From Imbricaverruca yamaguchii (taxonomy: Eukaryota; Arthropoda; Thecostraca; Neoverrucidae), in NCBI GenBank assembly GCA_034440575.1, contig JAOTOL010001601.1, forward strand, positions 700,501-764,500: 64,000 nt of DNA, written 5' to 3'. The position numbers were made by a program, and so were the translations under genes. This document shows, in pieces, positions 36,701 to 51,000 of the stretch; positions within the stretch are counted from its first letter, which is position 1; each line of letters begins with the position of its first letter. Under the pieces are notes generated by a model, which saw only the letters and a list, made by a program, of their open reading frames with translations, was not told the origin of the DNA and did not search any database.

Positions 36701-39700
36701 TTTGAAATAATATACAGGAGAGAATAGGTGTATGATGTTTCTATATTTCAAAACGGCACATGCTATATTTGAACTTGTGCCGTTTTTGAATCGCCATTTG
36801 TAGATAAAAAACGGCACATGTTATATTTGAACTTGGTTTGCATTTGGCGGCGTGATATTTGGCAGATCTGACGGCACCTCCACCGGGAGACACCGTAGTA
36901 GATCTTGAATTGCAATTTAGTGTTGCATTGCGTGATTAAGCACTATGCCAAAGAGCCGGGCCTGGAGACTCATAATACGCAGCCTAAATCCGAAACTGCC
37001 TAAATTGCTTGGTAGTCTTTACTGGTCGAGCTCTTTGTCAAAGGACGAATATGAGCATTGAGAATGGAGTTAGTCTCCTCCCAGGCCTCATTATGCGCGA
37101 GTAGCGCATTGCCACCTAAAACATTGGAGTTTAAGGGCGCATCGACTGCGTCGTTTATGCAGCTGAGAAAATTTCATTAACACAGCTAGGTCACCGCTTG
37201 GACACTTTAAGTATAAAGTTGCCGATAATGTTCAAACACAAACAGGAGAGTACCACGTGTCCCAAATACGTCTGGCACCCGGCTTCTGGTCAATAGCCGA
37301 GCTGGACGTCGGTGGGGTCTCTGGCGATGTCGAGGCTATCGCTGTTTGCCATGTCGCTGCACAACGCCGTCTGACGCCCATTGGGGCGCTTGCTCTCGCG
37401 ATCGATATCGTGTGGTGTCATCTTGGGTGTTTGCAAATATACTGGAGATCGAAAGGTGTTCATCACGTGGACTATTACGTAATGCTCCAATGGGTATCAA
37501 GAACCACTGTCAAGTTTTGCTTCCATGAATAGCATGCAGCGATTATTCAGTTCCGTGTCATGATGCTTGCTCTGAACACGCGATGATTGGGCGTCAACCT
37601 GTCCGAAATCAGTACGCATCAGCATCATTTCTACGGTGTGACACACGTTTTCTCCGAAGTCATCCTACACCATTGCGTATGATGTCATCGAGGAGACTGC
37701 TTTTCGTTGCGACATTCAATTGCATATTCATGCAGCGATGAGTAGGTTAAAGCTGCAGCATGTTGCATCCCCACTTGGCAGCCAGAGTAACTCGGGGGGT
37801 TAGTTTAAGTGAATGTAAAATCATTGTAGGTAACTCCTGGCTTCATGTCAGGTCATTATAGGTCTCCAAATTTCATTCAAATCTCTGTATTGGAAACTTA
37901 ATACATGCATTTCACTACTACCTGCCCTAAGTTAAAGCAAGGGCATACATTGGATAAAAAGAGGTCACACGCCAAACCACGTGTCCTTTTTTCAGTCCAT
38001 CCTATTTCAACCTGGTATTGGGCCGAATCACAGGTAGCGACCCAAGCTGGATCGGAATATATTTGTCTTGTAGAATCCAGCAGCATCAAGGCTATATGTC
38101 AAAGGGATGAATTCAAGACACCGTTGACATCTTTCCGAGGTCATTACATGTCTAATATACATGGCAACTCTTACTAGTTTAGTATCATTTTCTTATTGAT
38201 TTATTGTTATTATACCTTACCTATACTCATTTATACTATTATACCTCATATTTGGACGGTGAAATATTATTCGTGAAATAGGGTGGAATATACTTTTTTC
38301 TGAACACTGAATCGACATCCTTCCCAAATAAGTATCGACGTCGTGCTACTTGATGTCTGCTTATGAAGTGCTCATGCTTCGTTTCGAACAGTATCTCGTT
38401 GATAAGTGTGATGCGTATGCTCACCATAAGGGATCGTGATACACGGATATCTCGCAACGCAACTCTAGAAAATCCGTCATCGGGTGCTGAGCCAGACAGG
38501 GGCCACTAAACACCCATTCGGCCAATGGCGATCTGAAAAAACCCCAGTCAACGCCACATTAAGAAGGGTATCATGAGCTGACCGCACACAACCAGAAAGA
38601 CAGAGTATAATATGGAGCGTAATCTGGGTATTAAAATTCCTCTGTGTGTTCAAAACAGTTCATATCGTGCCAGAATTAAGGAGAATTCATGCCAGGCACC
38701 TTCGCACGCAATGTCCACAGAGACACACCCTCACGTGAATGTCTGAGCGGCATTCTATATATAGTGGTCCGGGCCTGATTGTCTGCCGAGGCCTGTCGAC
38801 GCCGCTGCCAATGCTGCAGGTCAGCGTCGTCCCTACGGTGGCCCCATCACGACTCATGTCAGCCAGCCAGCGTGCGCGATGACGCCGGCACGCCAGCGCC
38901 GTCGCTACGTCACGCACGTAGCGTCACGTCGGCTTCAATGGAAGCTGACTAAGAGCGGTGACGCCGCACCGGCGCCGGGCGTTCGGTAGAGCGGCCGAGC
39001 CCTCCCGTATTTGGCAGCCGGGCGGGATCGGTCACCCGCCACCGGTCTGTCATCTGCCACCGGTCTGTCACCCACCACCGGTCTGTCACCCGCTACCGGT
39101 CTGTCACCCGCCACCGGTCTGTCACCGGCCTGTCACTCGCCACCGGTCTGTCACCGGTCTGTCACCCACCATCGGTCTGTCATCTGTCACCGGTCTGTCA
39201 CCGACCACCGGTCTGTCACCCGCCACCGGCCGTCACCCGTTACTGGTCTGTCACCCGCCACCGGTCTGTCACCGGTCTGTCACCCAACACCGGTCTGTCA
39301 CCCTCCACCGGCCGTCACCCGTTACCGATCTGTCACCCGCCACCGGTCTGCCACCATGACCACCGTGACACCCATCACTGCTCTTACTCTGTGGTATTGC
39401 TGTTGTGCTATCGCTGTTGTGCTATTGCTAGTGTACATACTCCCATTCCCAGAAGCTGTTAATACATCAGGACTGTGTCACAATTTGATTGCGTCGAACA
39501 TGCATTGAAATTACACAAAAATAATTACCACAGGAAGACAGATGTCCAGGAGTGACCTGCTGCTGCTGTAGTTGCCACTGCTGTGTATGTAAACAGGCAA
39601 GGGGTGTTGCTGGAACCGCGCTGTTGTGATTCAAAATAAAATAAACTGTCAGTAAAAGTTCCGCAGACCGCTATTTCTGGCTTGAACTAAAAATAAAATG

Positions 39701-41932
39701 CTACACATGCTACAAGATTATCCCTGATGAAGGCAACACACGCAATATAACATGACGGAACCACGCTAATGGCGCTGATGGGAAGACAGCAGCGTGCAAA
39801 TTTCTCACCAAACACGGCAGGGACAAGCCAGCGCCAAGTGCATTATCCTCAAACGGACACATTGCATCACCGATGAAATGTGTCCCGCATAAGGTATCAC
39901 TGCGTCAGCAGGCCAAATTGCGGAAGCGTCGCAAAGAAGGAACGCATTTACACGTGTCCGTCCCACACCCTCCTTTTGAATCGAGACCCGCAGCCGATAA
40001 TGCGATGCTCATATTGCTGAGTAACAAAATCAGACCGACCTGGTATATAGTACTTTATTTGCACCGCAAACCATTCTACTACTTTTAAGGCACCTTCGAT
40101 CTCATTTGAGACACACTGAAAATGATAAGAATGAATGTTCCATCCATTCAAGAAATGGTCTTTTCAGTCAAAGAAATCAACATATTATCTTACCAATCAT
40201 CACAACTTTTCTCCTCCTGGCTATATCTGTGATGTTATAAAACCAGGCCCAAGAAACTTTTAAATGTAAGTCCTGATCATCATAACTTGGACGTTGCATG
40301 AAGCGACAAGCCTTGCAGCCGAGACGCGGTTACCGGCACAACATGCCAGCGCCGTAGGAGCCAGGCATGTTGGCCCTATGAGCCACATAGGGCCGACTGC
40401 TCCACAATTTTGGATAACGTTCAACACTAACCCCACAGGAGTCACATGGAAAGAAACGATTTTGAAATTGCTTTTCTTCACCCTTTCCCTATCTCTTTGA
40501 AACAGCTCACACGCCTCTGTGACGTAGACACTCCCAGGTAACTATGTCAGCGCATTGACCTCAGGTCGGTCTGGAACACGCCGGGTCAAGGCTTCAGATC
40601 ATATCATATTCCTACTTAAAGGTGACACCATGGTGATGATAATGGTAATGATGATGATCCAGTGGTGATGCGATAATTTACTCCTAATCTAAAGAAACCT
40701 GAGCTATCTGCTACTCATCCCGTGGGCAGAGAGTAAGGTTTGTGGATGCACTTAAAAACCAGAGAAAAGGGAATCTTGCGAGTGACGCTCAGATATGCGC
40801 ATAGTCTGTTCGTTCTAATCCCTTCAAACATTTCGTATCCATAAATGGTTCACAGTGTTCCGAACAGTCATAACACGGTAGTACAGGTAGGACAGGCATG
40901 GAATTTGCAGTCACGCGTACTTATGGTTTATTTAATTATGCATCACTCCGCTGAGCATAGTTAAATATTCTTCATTAAATATCTTAATGAAATATCTTAA
41001 TTAAATATCTTAATTTAATGACGATATATAAAATGCACACAGCGATCCACTGTTCTTTTTTCCTAACGTTTCCGGATACAAGTATATTTATCCATATATC
41101 GTTTGATTCTGTTATAGGTACCCCAGATTTTGTATTCGTTTTCCTGCCTTTGGTGTTTTTCTTTCATCTAAAGTAAGCCTATAGTGCGTTATCTAAGTCG
41201 GAAGCTCTCCAGTTTCCAACGCCGTCGGTGTCCGAGATAGCCCAAAGCAATGCAGACCAGGTGGAAATATCACAACGACTGTACGTGAGCCAAGAGTCAC
41301 CAAGTGAAAAAGGGAACGATTCAGTAGAATTCAGTAGAAGTAGAATCAGACCCCCGGTGAACAGTTATTGCCCTGGTCGTGAGCGCCAGCTTCAGTCCGT
41401 GCGCTATGGACCGGTATCGGCGACAGCTGAAGTATCACCGTCTGTCGAACCATCGCCGGAGTATCGCCATTGTGCGATACACTGCGCACATAGTGCCGAC
41501 AGAGGCCGGCCGACAAGGCCCTGCATCGGTGAACTTCAAGGCGCGCCAGACGACCAGAGTCAACACTGGATATCAGTGCTCCGTGATAGACACGGTGTGA
41601 GCTCCCAGCTCCAGCACTAGGCCAACTCGACCAGCGCTGCAACATTGAACCACCGGACCAATGCCGCAGCATCGGACCAACTGGACTAGTGCGCCAGGAT
41701 CGGACCAACTGGGCCAGTGTCGCAACATCGGACCAACTGGACCAGTGTCGCCGCATCGGACCAACTGAACCAGTTGGACCAGACCAGTATAGAACCAATT
41801 GGACAATGTTGTAGGTCGGCCACCAAATCTGATGCTGCACCTTCGTCCTTAGGAAGTATGGCGGGTAATATAACTTAATGGAACAGCGTAACAATAAACA
41901 ACTAATATACAGATGCCAGCAGCATATAGTTC

Positions 41933-41987
<55 letters not shown>

Positions 41988-41999
41988 TATATGCATATA

Positions 42000-42059
<60 letters not shown>

Positions 42060-45000
42060 GTGCTGCTGATGCATATATTTCAGCGCAGGTACATTAAGGA
42101 GCTGTGGAAATTACGGGCTTTCCACCAGATCAGAAGTATTGAACCTTCCATGTTTAGCAGGTAGGTCAAAATCATGCATGCATATGAGATGTGATTATTA
42201 TCACACACATCTGAGACGAAGTGGGCAATAACCAACTATGATATCTGCTATAATAAGAAGGACAATGTATTCGGCAATAACCTGCATTTCGGCTTGGTTA
42301 ATTCTCAGCTGAGTAGGAAACCAACTCTTAGTTTTATTGGGTACAGCGCGCTACTTCAGTGTTCAAACATCTGCTTTAAAATTTTGCTATTCACGCCAGC
42401 AAAATGCACCGAAGACGCCGCTTGAAAAGTCTCGCCAGAGTTAGTTCAGCATACCATGGCGCATGGCATGATCAATTACCCCGGCAATTCGTTGAGCAGC
42501 TGGCGGGAGGTGGTTATATTCAAATTGTCTCTGCCAGACCCACCCTGGTATGCAAACCGCCGACTCCACCCAGACAGCTGCAGGCGTCGTGCTGCACCGT
42601 GCCGTACGCCCACCCACCCGCATTCCCTCCACGGGCTTCAGTGCCAGGGCCATCCGGCCGGCAGCCAGCGAACACTCCAGACGGTGCGCCGTGCGCAGGG
42701 GGAGCTCGGTCTCGTCACACCGTCACACCCACACGCAGTCGCACCCACCACAAGGCCGGCAGTGTGTCTTCAGAGTCACCGCGTGTCACGTGACGTCACG
42801 GCGTGTGGTGACGTCACTACTGCGCCTGGCGGCGACAATGCGGCTAGATGCCGCCGTCGTCGCCGCCGCCGGCTATTTCTGCCGGCCGCCACTGCCAACT
42901 GACTCAGGCGGACACGTGCAAAACATCCGCGTTACCGTCAGAGCGGGGCGACAGAGCCGCATCGGTGGCACTCCTCACGCTGCTGACCGCCGCTCACGTC
43001 ACGTCACACCACGTCACGTCACACCGCGTCACGTCACACCACGTCATTTCACACCACGTCATTTCACACCAGGTCACGTCACACCAAGTCATTTCACACC
43101 ACGTCACGTCACACCACGTCACGTCACACCACATCACGACACATCACGTCACGTCATACCACGTCACGTCACACCACGTCACGTCACACCACGTCACACC
43201 ACGGTCACCGAGTGGGACGGCAGCAGAGCCGGCACGATAGCGCACTTCACGCTGTCGACTGCCACTCACGTCACGTCATACCACGTCACGTCACACCACG
43301 TCACGTCACACCACGTCACACCACGGTCACCGAGTGGGACGACAGCAGAGCCGGCACGACAGCGCACTTCACGCTGCCGACTGCCACTCACGTCACGCCA
43401 CGTCACGGATCGGAGCGGACGACAACACAACTCCGCAGCGCGACCATCGCTTACGTCACGTCACGTCACGTTGCGTCCACGACGAATTGTGGACAATGAA
43501 ACGGAAGGCAGAGGAGGTGCGTGACGGTTGGCTAACATTCGATGCCAGCTGGCTATCCTCCGGAGGCCGTAGCCGTCACGACAGAATAATGGCTATGAGT
43601 CACCTGCGGCTCAAACAACAGTTCCAAGATACTGGCCGACATCTAGATACGAGGTGCCAGCCACAAGGTATTGAGAAACACCTGCAGAGACGAGATGCCA
43701 TTCCGCAGGACACTGGGAGACGAGTGGTCTAGGGTAAGTTGCTCGTCTCACAATCGAAAGGTTATGGGTTCGAGTCTCACCTGTTGCTACTCCTCGCCCG
43801 CGACCAATCGGCGTGAGAGATTGGCGACGCTACATAACTCAGCGGTCGATGTGTCGTAAAACCAATAACCAACCAACCAACCAACCAACCACAGGACACT
43901 GGGTGGGACTGACCGACGACACAAACACATTGAGGTACTGACCAGGACAGATATCAGTCCCGGGACACTGGCCGCGACTGATCGACACATGACTCTGAGG
44001 TACTGACCGGGACAATATATTCATAGCGTGAGCTGAGACAACGACATGGTGGATGATGCAAGGAGCTGGATAATACGTGAGCCCCCACCACCAGCGCCGT
44101 ATCCGGGGTTGGATTTGTTTTTTGTAATCCTCCTTTTTTCTTTAAACCTGTGACAACAGACTTTTAGTTTGCATTTTCCAGTAAAAATGAGCACTTTATC
44201 ACGGAGCAGTTCATTGATAAACATCATTATTTAACCTCCAAACAATACAAAAATAATGGGAGGAAAATCTTCTGCAGGGAATAATGTTCTGGATGTCAAA
44301 AATTCAGCAACAGTCTATTTTTCAACCCTGGCCGAACCTCACCGTGCTCATAAAATACCGCTTACCCTCAGTCAATGCGTCTTTGAGCTGGAACACAATG
44401 TAATGGTGATGGCTACTTAGTGGTGCAGTATCACATCCATTACTTCATCAAATGGACGTAAGCATTTGTTACTCAGCTGTGTGATATCGCTTAACGAGTG
44501 CAATGAGGACCATCACATGCATAAGCACAGCAATGGCTATTGCATCAAATGTCAACATCATGCAATAACTGAACCGAACTAAGCCCGACGTCTATATTTA
44601 CCCCTGGGTACACTCCAGGTTCAAAGTAGCGTTCCTAGGCACCAGATGGAGAACTTCCAAAATAAGGGACACATTTAATTTACCATTGGCATATGGGTCG
44701 AAATGTACGTAGTCATTATTACACGGTACCGCGTAATACCACGCCGACCATCTCAAGCATGCACATACTGTTTGCACATATGTGACGACAAAGCGGAACA
44801 TGATCAATTCATACTTCATCAGCGTCATGCTGTATAGGGGACTGGTTTTATGAGGATCCATGAAGATACCATTGTGTTTGTGGGATAATCTTGGTTCCTG
44901 ATTTCAACGGATCCCGCAATTTTGAGTTCTACCATGTCTCTACAAGTCCGCAAGATTGTGATGCTGAGCGTTGTTGGAGTGATAGTGCCTTCTGGGTGAT

Positions 45001-48000
45001 TTTTGGCGAAATTCTCTCCCAAAGCAATGTTTCTCGTTTTGTTCTTGGCGTCTCCGATGTGTTCCATGTATATGTCCCTAACCATGCGTGTGGTTGACCC
45101 AATATAGGTTATGGGTGCTGTCCTTAAGGTACAAAGCTGGCACTATATTTTTGTGTATCACATGTTTGGTATGACATATATATGTAAGACCGGTTAGACA
45201 CCATTGGCACTCTTGTGCCTGGAGGGCATGGTGGAGAGCCGAGGGCAGATTTAGTCATGGTTGCCAAATGTTTGCCGGATTTCCAGGCTACGCGCATGAC
45301 GAGTGTGAACCTAGTGATGGCTGTGGCTACCTTTTGGTCAGAGAATCATAGACAAATGGTAAACTGGTGTACGTGGTGTCTGCGGATCTAGGTGAGTTGG
45401 AAGCGTTTGTATCGTGTGTGTGTGTGTTGAATTATCGCGCGACGTCTGCATTTACCATAGCGTGTCAATACTCGAAATTATACTTTCTGTATCATGCTAT
45501 GTGGATAGCCATTGCATAAGAAGACTTTCGATTTTTTCGGTACCTCTTCTTTTGGGCGGCCTTACCAGAACTGAGCCGCATTGATCACAGCAATTGAGCA
45601 TACAGAACGGAACGTTTAGTTTGGATAGGGTGAGCCCATTTGTATGGGAGGATAATAGGAGCTGCCTTCGGTCTAATCAAAAGTTATATTGTATAGGTCA
45701 GGTCAATGTTGACCGTTAGAAATGTGTCGAGGAAGGAAACTTGGCCGTTAGTAGACTGGTTGTTTCCGTCTGTGGTAAATTTTAGTCTGGAATGGAAGCG
45801 GTTCATGCCTGGAAAAAAATGGGTTTAAAAATCCCTTAGTCTATATGCCGAAAATGTTATCTATATATTCCAAGCATGTAGCTCATCGATGCGGTACTGA
45901 GGTCAGTAGCAATGTTTCGATGGAATTCATGAAGATCACTGCTAAGTATGGTGTAATACGGCTACCATAGATATGACATTTTGTTGCCGGTAATATTTTG
46001 GTCAAAATCGAACGAAGTTGCTTAGAGCAATGCGACTCAATTCTGATAAGGCCGCCCAAAAAGGCATCTAAAAATCGAAAGCCTTTTCCTATGCAATGGC
46101 CATCCCCATAGCATGATGCAGAAAACAAGATTTCGAGTATTGACACGCTATGCTAAATGCAGACGTCGCGCGACAAGTCAACACACACACGATACAAACG
46201 CTTCCAGCTCGCATAGATCCGCAGACACAACATACACCAGTTTACCATTTGTCGATGATTCTCTTACTAAATGATAGCCATAACCATCACTAGGTCCACA
46301 CTCTCTATGCGCGTAGTCTGGAAATCCGGCAAGACACTTTCGGAAACCATGACTAAATCTGCCCTTGGCTCTCCACCATGACCTGCAGGCACAAGAGCGT
46401 GCCAATGCTGTCTGGCAGGTCCTACAGATATATGTCTCACCAAAAAATGTGATAAACGGTACACAAAAATCAAGTGCCAGCTTTGCACCTTAAGGACAGT
46501 ACCTGTAACCTATATTGGAAAACCGCACGCATGGCTGTGGACATATACATGAACACGTCAGAGACGCGAAGAACAAAACGAAAACACCCTTTTGGAGAGC
46601 ATTTCGCCACAAATCACCCAAAAAGCAGCATCACTTCAACAATGCTCAACATCACAATCTTGCGGATTTGTAAAGAAATGGCAGAACTCAAAATTGCAGA
46701 ATCCATTGAAATCAGGAACCAAAATTATCTCATAAACGAAATGCTAGCAACATGGACACTCATAAAACCAATTACCTATCCAGTATGACACTGTGCAGAG
46801 GTCACCTACACTTGCCGACTTATTCACTCCGTAATCACCGACCGGCACAATCACTCACCCCATCATTCACCCGGAAATTCACTCACCAATGTACGCACTC
46901 ACGTGTTCACTCATTCACTTACACACTCGTTCATCCATACACGCGAACACTTCGGATATATGTGTATATAGAGATGGATAGGGTAGGTGTATATGGATGG
47001 TGTCTAGGTAAGCAGCGAATATTTTAGCTGTTAGTGTCGCATCACACGTACTGCTATGTTGGAATTTAAATACTTGGACTCAGATGATTATTTCGCCAAT
47101 CTCGGTACACGGCATAATATATATATATATATAGCATGTGCGTAAAATGTCTCTGAATGTTTATTCTGTCTCCGAAGAAGAGCCATGTCCGAAATATGTT
47201 ACGCCGGTTTTTTATCCTATTATACTTAATATGAGCAATTGGTTACTTTCTACAAACATCTTCAATTCGACTATGCTCAGCACAGCTTTCCGCGACATTA
47301 TACACATCCGGTGTTAAACGCGAGATCTTGCAATTTGCAAACAGTGACGTTTACCTAACCCAGGGGTAAAGAGGGAAATTCCCCCCCCCATGAGAGGTGG
47401 TGGTTCGGAGGATCCCGGGTCCCGTCAGGGTTCGAAAAATATCGCGCTGGAGCCTCTAAAAAATCACACCGAGGTCTAACAACTTGCACTCGGTCCCCAT
47501 AAATGTTACGTCGAGAACATCAAATAAGTACCGCAGGGCCCCGAAACTTCACGCCGGGGTCAGAAAATCGTACCCCAGCCCCAAGAAATCGCGCTGGGGT
47601 CCCAATATTATCGTCTGGATCCCATAAAATACAGCTGACCCTCACTCAGACAAGCCCCCCTCCGAATCAGTATATCCCCCTGACGCAAATCCTAGGTACG
47701 TCACAACCTGCAACACGCTGGTTTTGTATCAATCAATTGTGCACAACTATGGGTGGCCAGTACACATTTTTAAGATGTCGCGAACCCTGAGAACACAGTT
47801 TGATGTCGCCATCGCTCTCCGTTTGGAAACGCAAAAGGAATTGTAATAATCCCCCAGGCATCGGAGAAGGAAAAATGACGTTTACAGGTGAGGATATACC
47901 GATATATTCGAGCATACCGATATGTTTGGCCGATGTATATTTAACTAGTTGTCTGGAACCGCACTTGATATGCCTTCAGGCGTTGCCAACGATGCAGTGT

Positions 48001-51000
48001 TTTAGGTGTGCATGTGTATAAACTAAATTTTCAGGTACAAATAGATATAATTGCCATTTTGAATTGGTGATGTTGCAGGGCCATGTTGCATTATGTGAAC
48101 ACATCTCGACAAATTATCCATCGACAGCTAACAAGAATTATACGTATCTCCGAATATCAAACCGTTATGGGTGGAATTGTCTGACACGGCACCAAAACAA
48201 AACAAAAAACCTCAACAGGTGGTGCCAGCTGCCTTCTTAAGAATTTGGTCGCAAAGCACGTTTGCATCAGCCGTATCGCATGACCGGGCCAGTGGCAAAA
48301 ACAGGTAAATCCGGATGGCTCGCTGCGGCCGGCGTCGTCGGTCGTGCTGCACGCTGGCTGGAACGGAACGATGACAAACGAGCATTACCACACGAAATGC
48401 AAAACAACGTTGGATTTACGACGCAACTGCGATTGTGGGGAAAGTTCGGTGCTGCAGCCTTGAACCAATGCATCCCAGTGATCAGTGAAGACTCATCGAC
48501 GAGAACAGGCAAACGCCGCGCATCATCATCAGACATATCGAGGTTGGAGGCAAATTTACAACCCCATTAGTCATTACGCACGCACGAGCTGTATTTAATG
48601 ATGCACAGGTGCCAGCTGGGTGTATACGGGCTAAACATCCATACAATACAGCTTCAGAGCACGAATTGCTTCGTAGCATTGTTCATCTTCAACTCAAAAA
48701 GGCAAAAGACGCTACTGATGAAGCACCTCTCTATGCTGTTCGCCCAATGTAATTCTACGAGACAGTGCCATCTCTAAAATACGGCATTGGATCATCAAAA
48801 TGATAAAGTACACCATCGTGATAATGTGTAGGCTTGTGTAGTCGAGCTAACGAAGAACCTCAGACAGCCACGGTGTTCCAACTATAGTCAGTGGCATGTT
48901 CGACCCTGTCTGCACTGATGCACCGACGATGCGGCCGGGCCTCGGACCTCAACAACAGACGACAGATGTTGTCGGGCACACCGTCACCGACGATGCGGCC
49001 GGGCCTCGGACCTCAACAACAGACGACAGATGTTGTCGGGCACACCGTCACCGGCGATGCGGCCGGGCCTCGGACCTCAACAACAGACGACAGATGTTGT
49101 CGGGCACACCGTCACCGACGATGCGGCCGGGCCTCGGACCTCAACAACAGACGACAGATGTTGTCGGGCACACCGTCACCGACGATGCGGCCGGGCCTCG
49201 GACCTCAACAACAGACGACAGATGTTGTCGGGCACACCGTCACCGGCGATGCGGCCGGGCCTCGGACCTCAACAACAGACGACAGATGTTGTCGGGCACA
49301 CCGTCACCGACGATGCGGCCGGGCCTCGGACCTCAACAACAGACGACAGATGTTGTCGGGCACACCGTCACCGGCGATGCGGCCGGGCCTCGGACCTCAA
49401 CAACAGACGACAGATGTTGTCGGGCACACCGTCACCGACGATGCGGCCGGGCCTCGGACCTCAACAACAGACGACAGATGTTGTCGGGCACACCGTCACC
49501 GGCGATGCGGCCGGGCCTCGGACCTCAACAACAGACGACAGATGTTGTCCGGCACACCGTCACCGACGATGCGGCCGGGCCTCGGACCTCAACAACAGAC
49601 GACAGATGTTGTCGGGCACACCGTCACCGGCGATGCGGCCGGGCCTCGGCCTCAACAACAGACGACAGATGTTGTCGGAACCGTCACCGACGATGCGGCC
49701 GGGCCTCGACCTCAACAACAGACGACAGATGTTGTCGGGCACACCGTCACCGACGATGCGGCCGGGCCTCGGACCTCAACAACAGACGACAGATGTTGTC
49801 GGGCACACCGTCACCGGCGATGCGGCCGGGCCTCGGACCTCAACAACAGACGACAGATGTTGTCGGGCACACCGTCACCGGCGATGCGGCCGGGCCTCGG
49901 ACCTCCACAACAGACGACAGATGTTGTCGGGCACACCGTCACCGACGATGCGGCCGGGCCTCGGACCTCAACGACAGACGACAGATGTTGTCGGGCACAC
50001 CGTCAGCTGATAGCTGTTGTCACGTGGTCACGCGGGCGGGCGCGCCGGTGGCACCCGGTCCGTCACGTCACGTCACGGTCTGTCGGACGTCACGTGACCG
50101 TGGCGGTGTCATTACGGCGACCGGAGGCGGTTCTGCCACGTGACCGTAGCGGTGCCATTACAGCGACCGGAGGCGGTTCTGCCACGTGACCGTAGCGGTG
50201 CCATTACAGCGACCGGAGGCGGTTCTGCCACGTGACCGTAGCGGTGTCATTACAGCGACCGGCGGCGGTTCTGTCACGTGACCGTAGGCGGTGTCATTAC
50301 AGCGACCGGAGGCGGTTCTACCACGTGACTGTAGGCGGTGCCATTACAGCGACCAGAGGCGGTTCTGTCACGTGACCGTAGTGGTGCCATTACAACGACC
50401 GGAGGAGGTTCTGCCACGTGACTGTAGGCGGTGCCATTACAGCGACCGGAGGAGGTTCTGCCACGTGACTGTAGGCGGTGCCTTTACAGCGACCAGAGGA
50501 TGTTCTGCCACGTTGCCACAACGGCAGCATTACGGCGACAAGGAAGGTTCCTTCACGTGTCCGTAGCAGTGCAGGGACCAGAGGTGACCTGATCACATGA
50601 CCGTAACATTATCACTGCAGTGATCAGAGGTGGTCCCGTCACGTAACCATGACCGAGACAGTGCTGGAGCCCGAAGCGATCCCCGCCATGTGACCATGGG
50701 ACAGCATTAAGGCGACACGGGAGGTCCCGTCACGTGATCGTAACTGTAGGGGAGCGGAGGCGATATTATCGCGTGACCGTAGCAGTACTGGCACGGGGAC
50801 CGCAAGTCATCAAGTCACATGACTGCAACAGCAATAGTATAGGGTCCGGCAGCGTTCCCGATTAGCATTAGCATGGATCGCAAGCTACAAATATAGAAGT
50901 AATATTAATATTAGTACAAAATATAGAAGTAAATATAGAAGTAACATCATGGTAGCGTCTTTCTACGAAGATGAGTCGTACCAACGAGGATACCAATTAT

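Noticed and set aside
48262..48570. 102-residue + strand frame in FGD intron 1
   Set aside because: Not low complexity, but no family resemblance was recognised and the opposite strand is equally open; insufficient support.
48891..50189. Open frames of 326-432 residues on the + strand
   Set aside because: They are three frames of one 64-bp tandem repeat with a stop-free unit; there is no start context, domain or splice signal.
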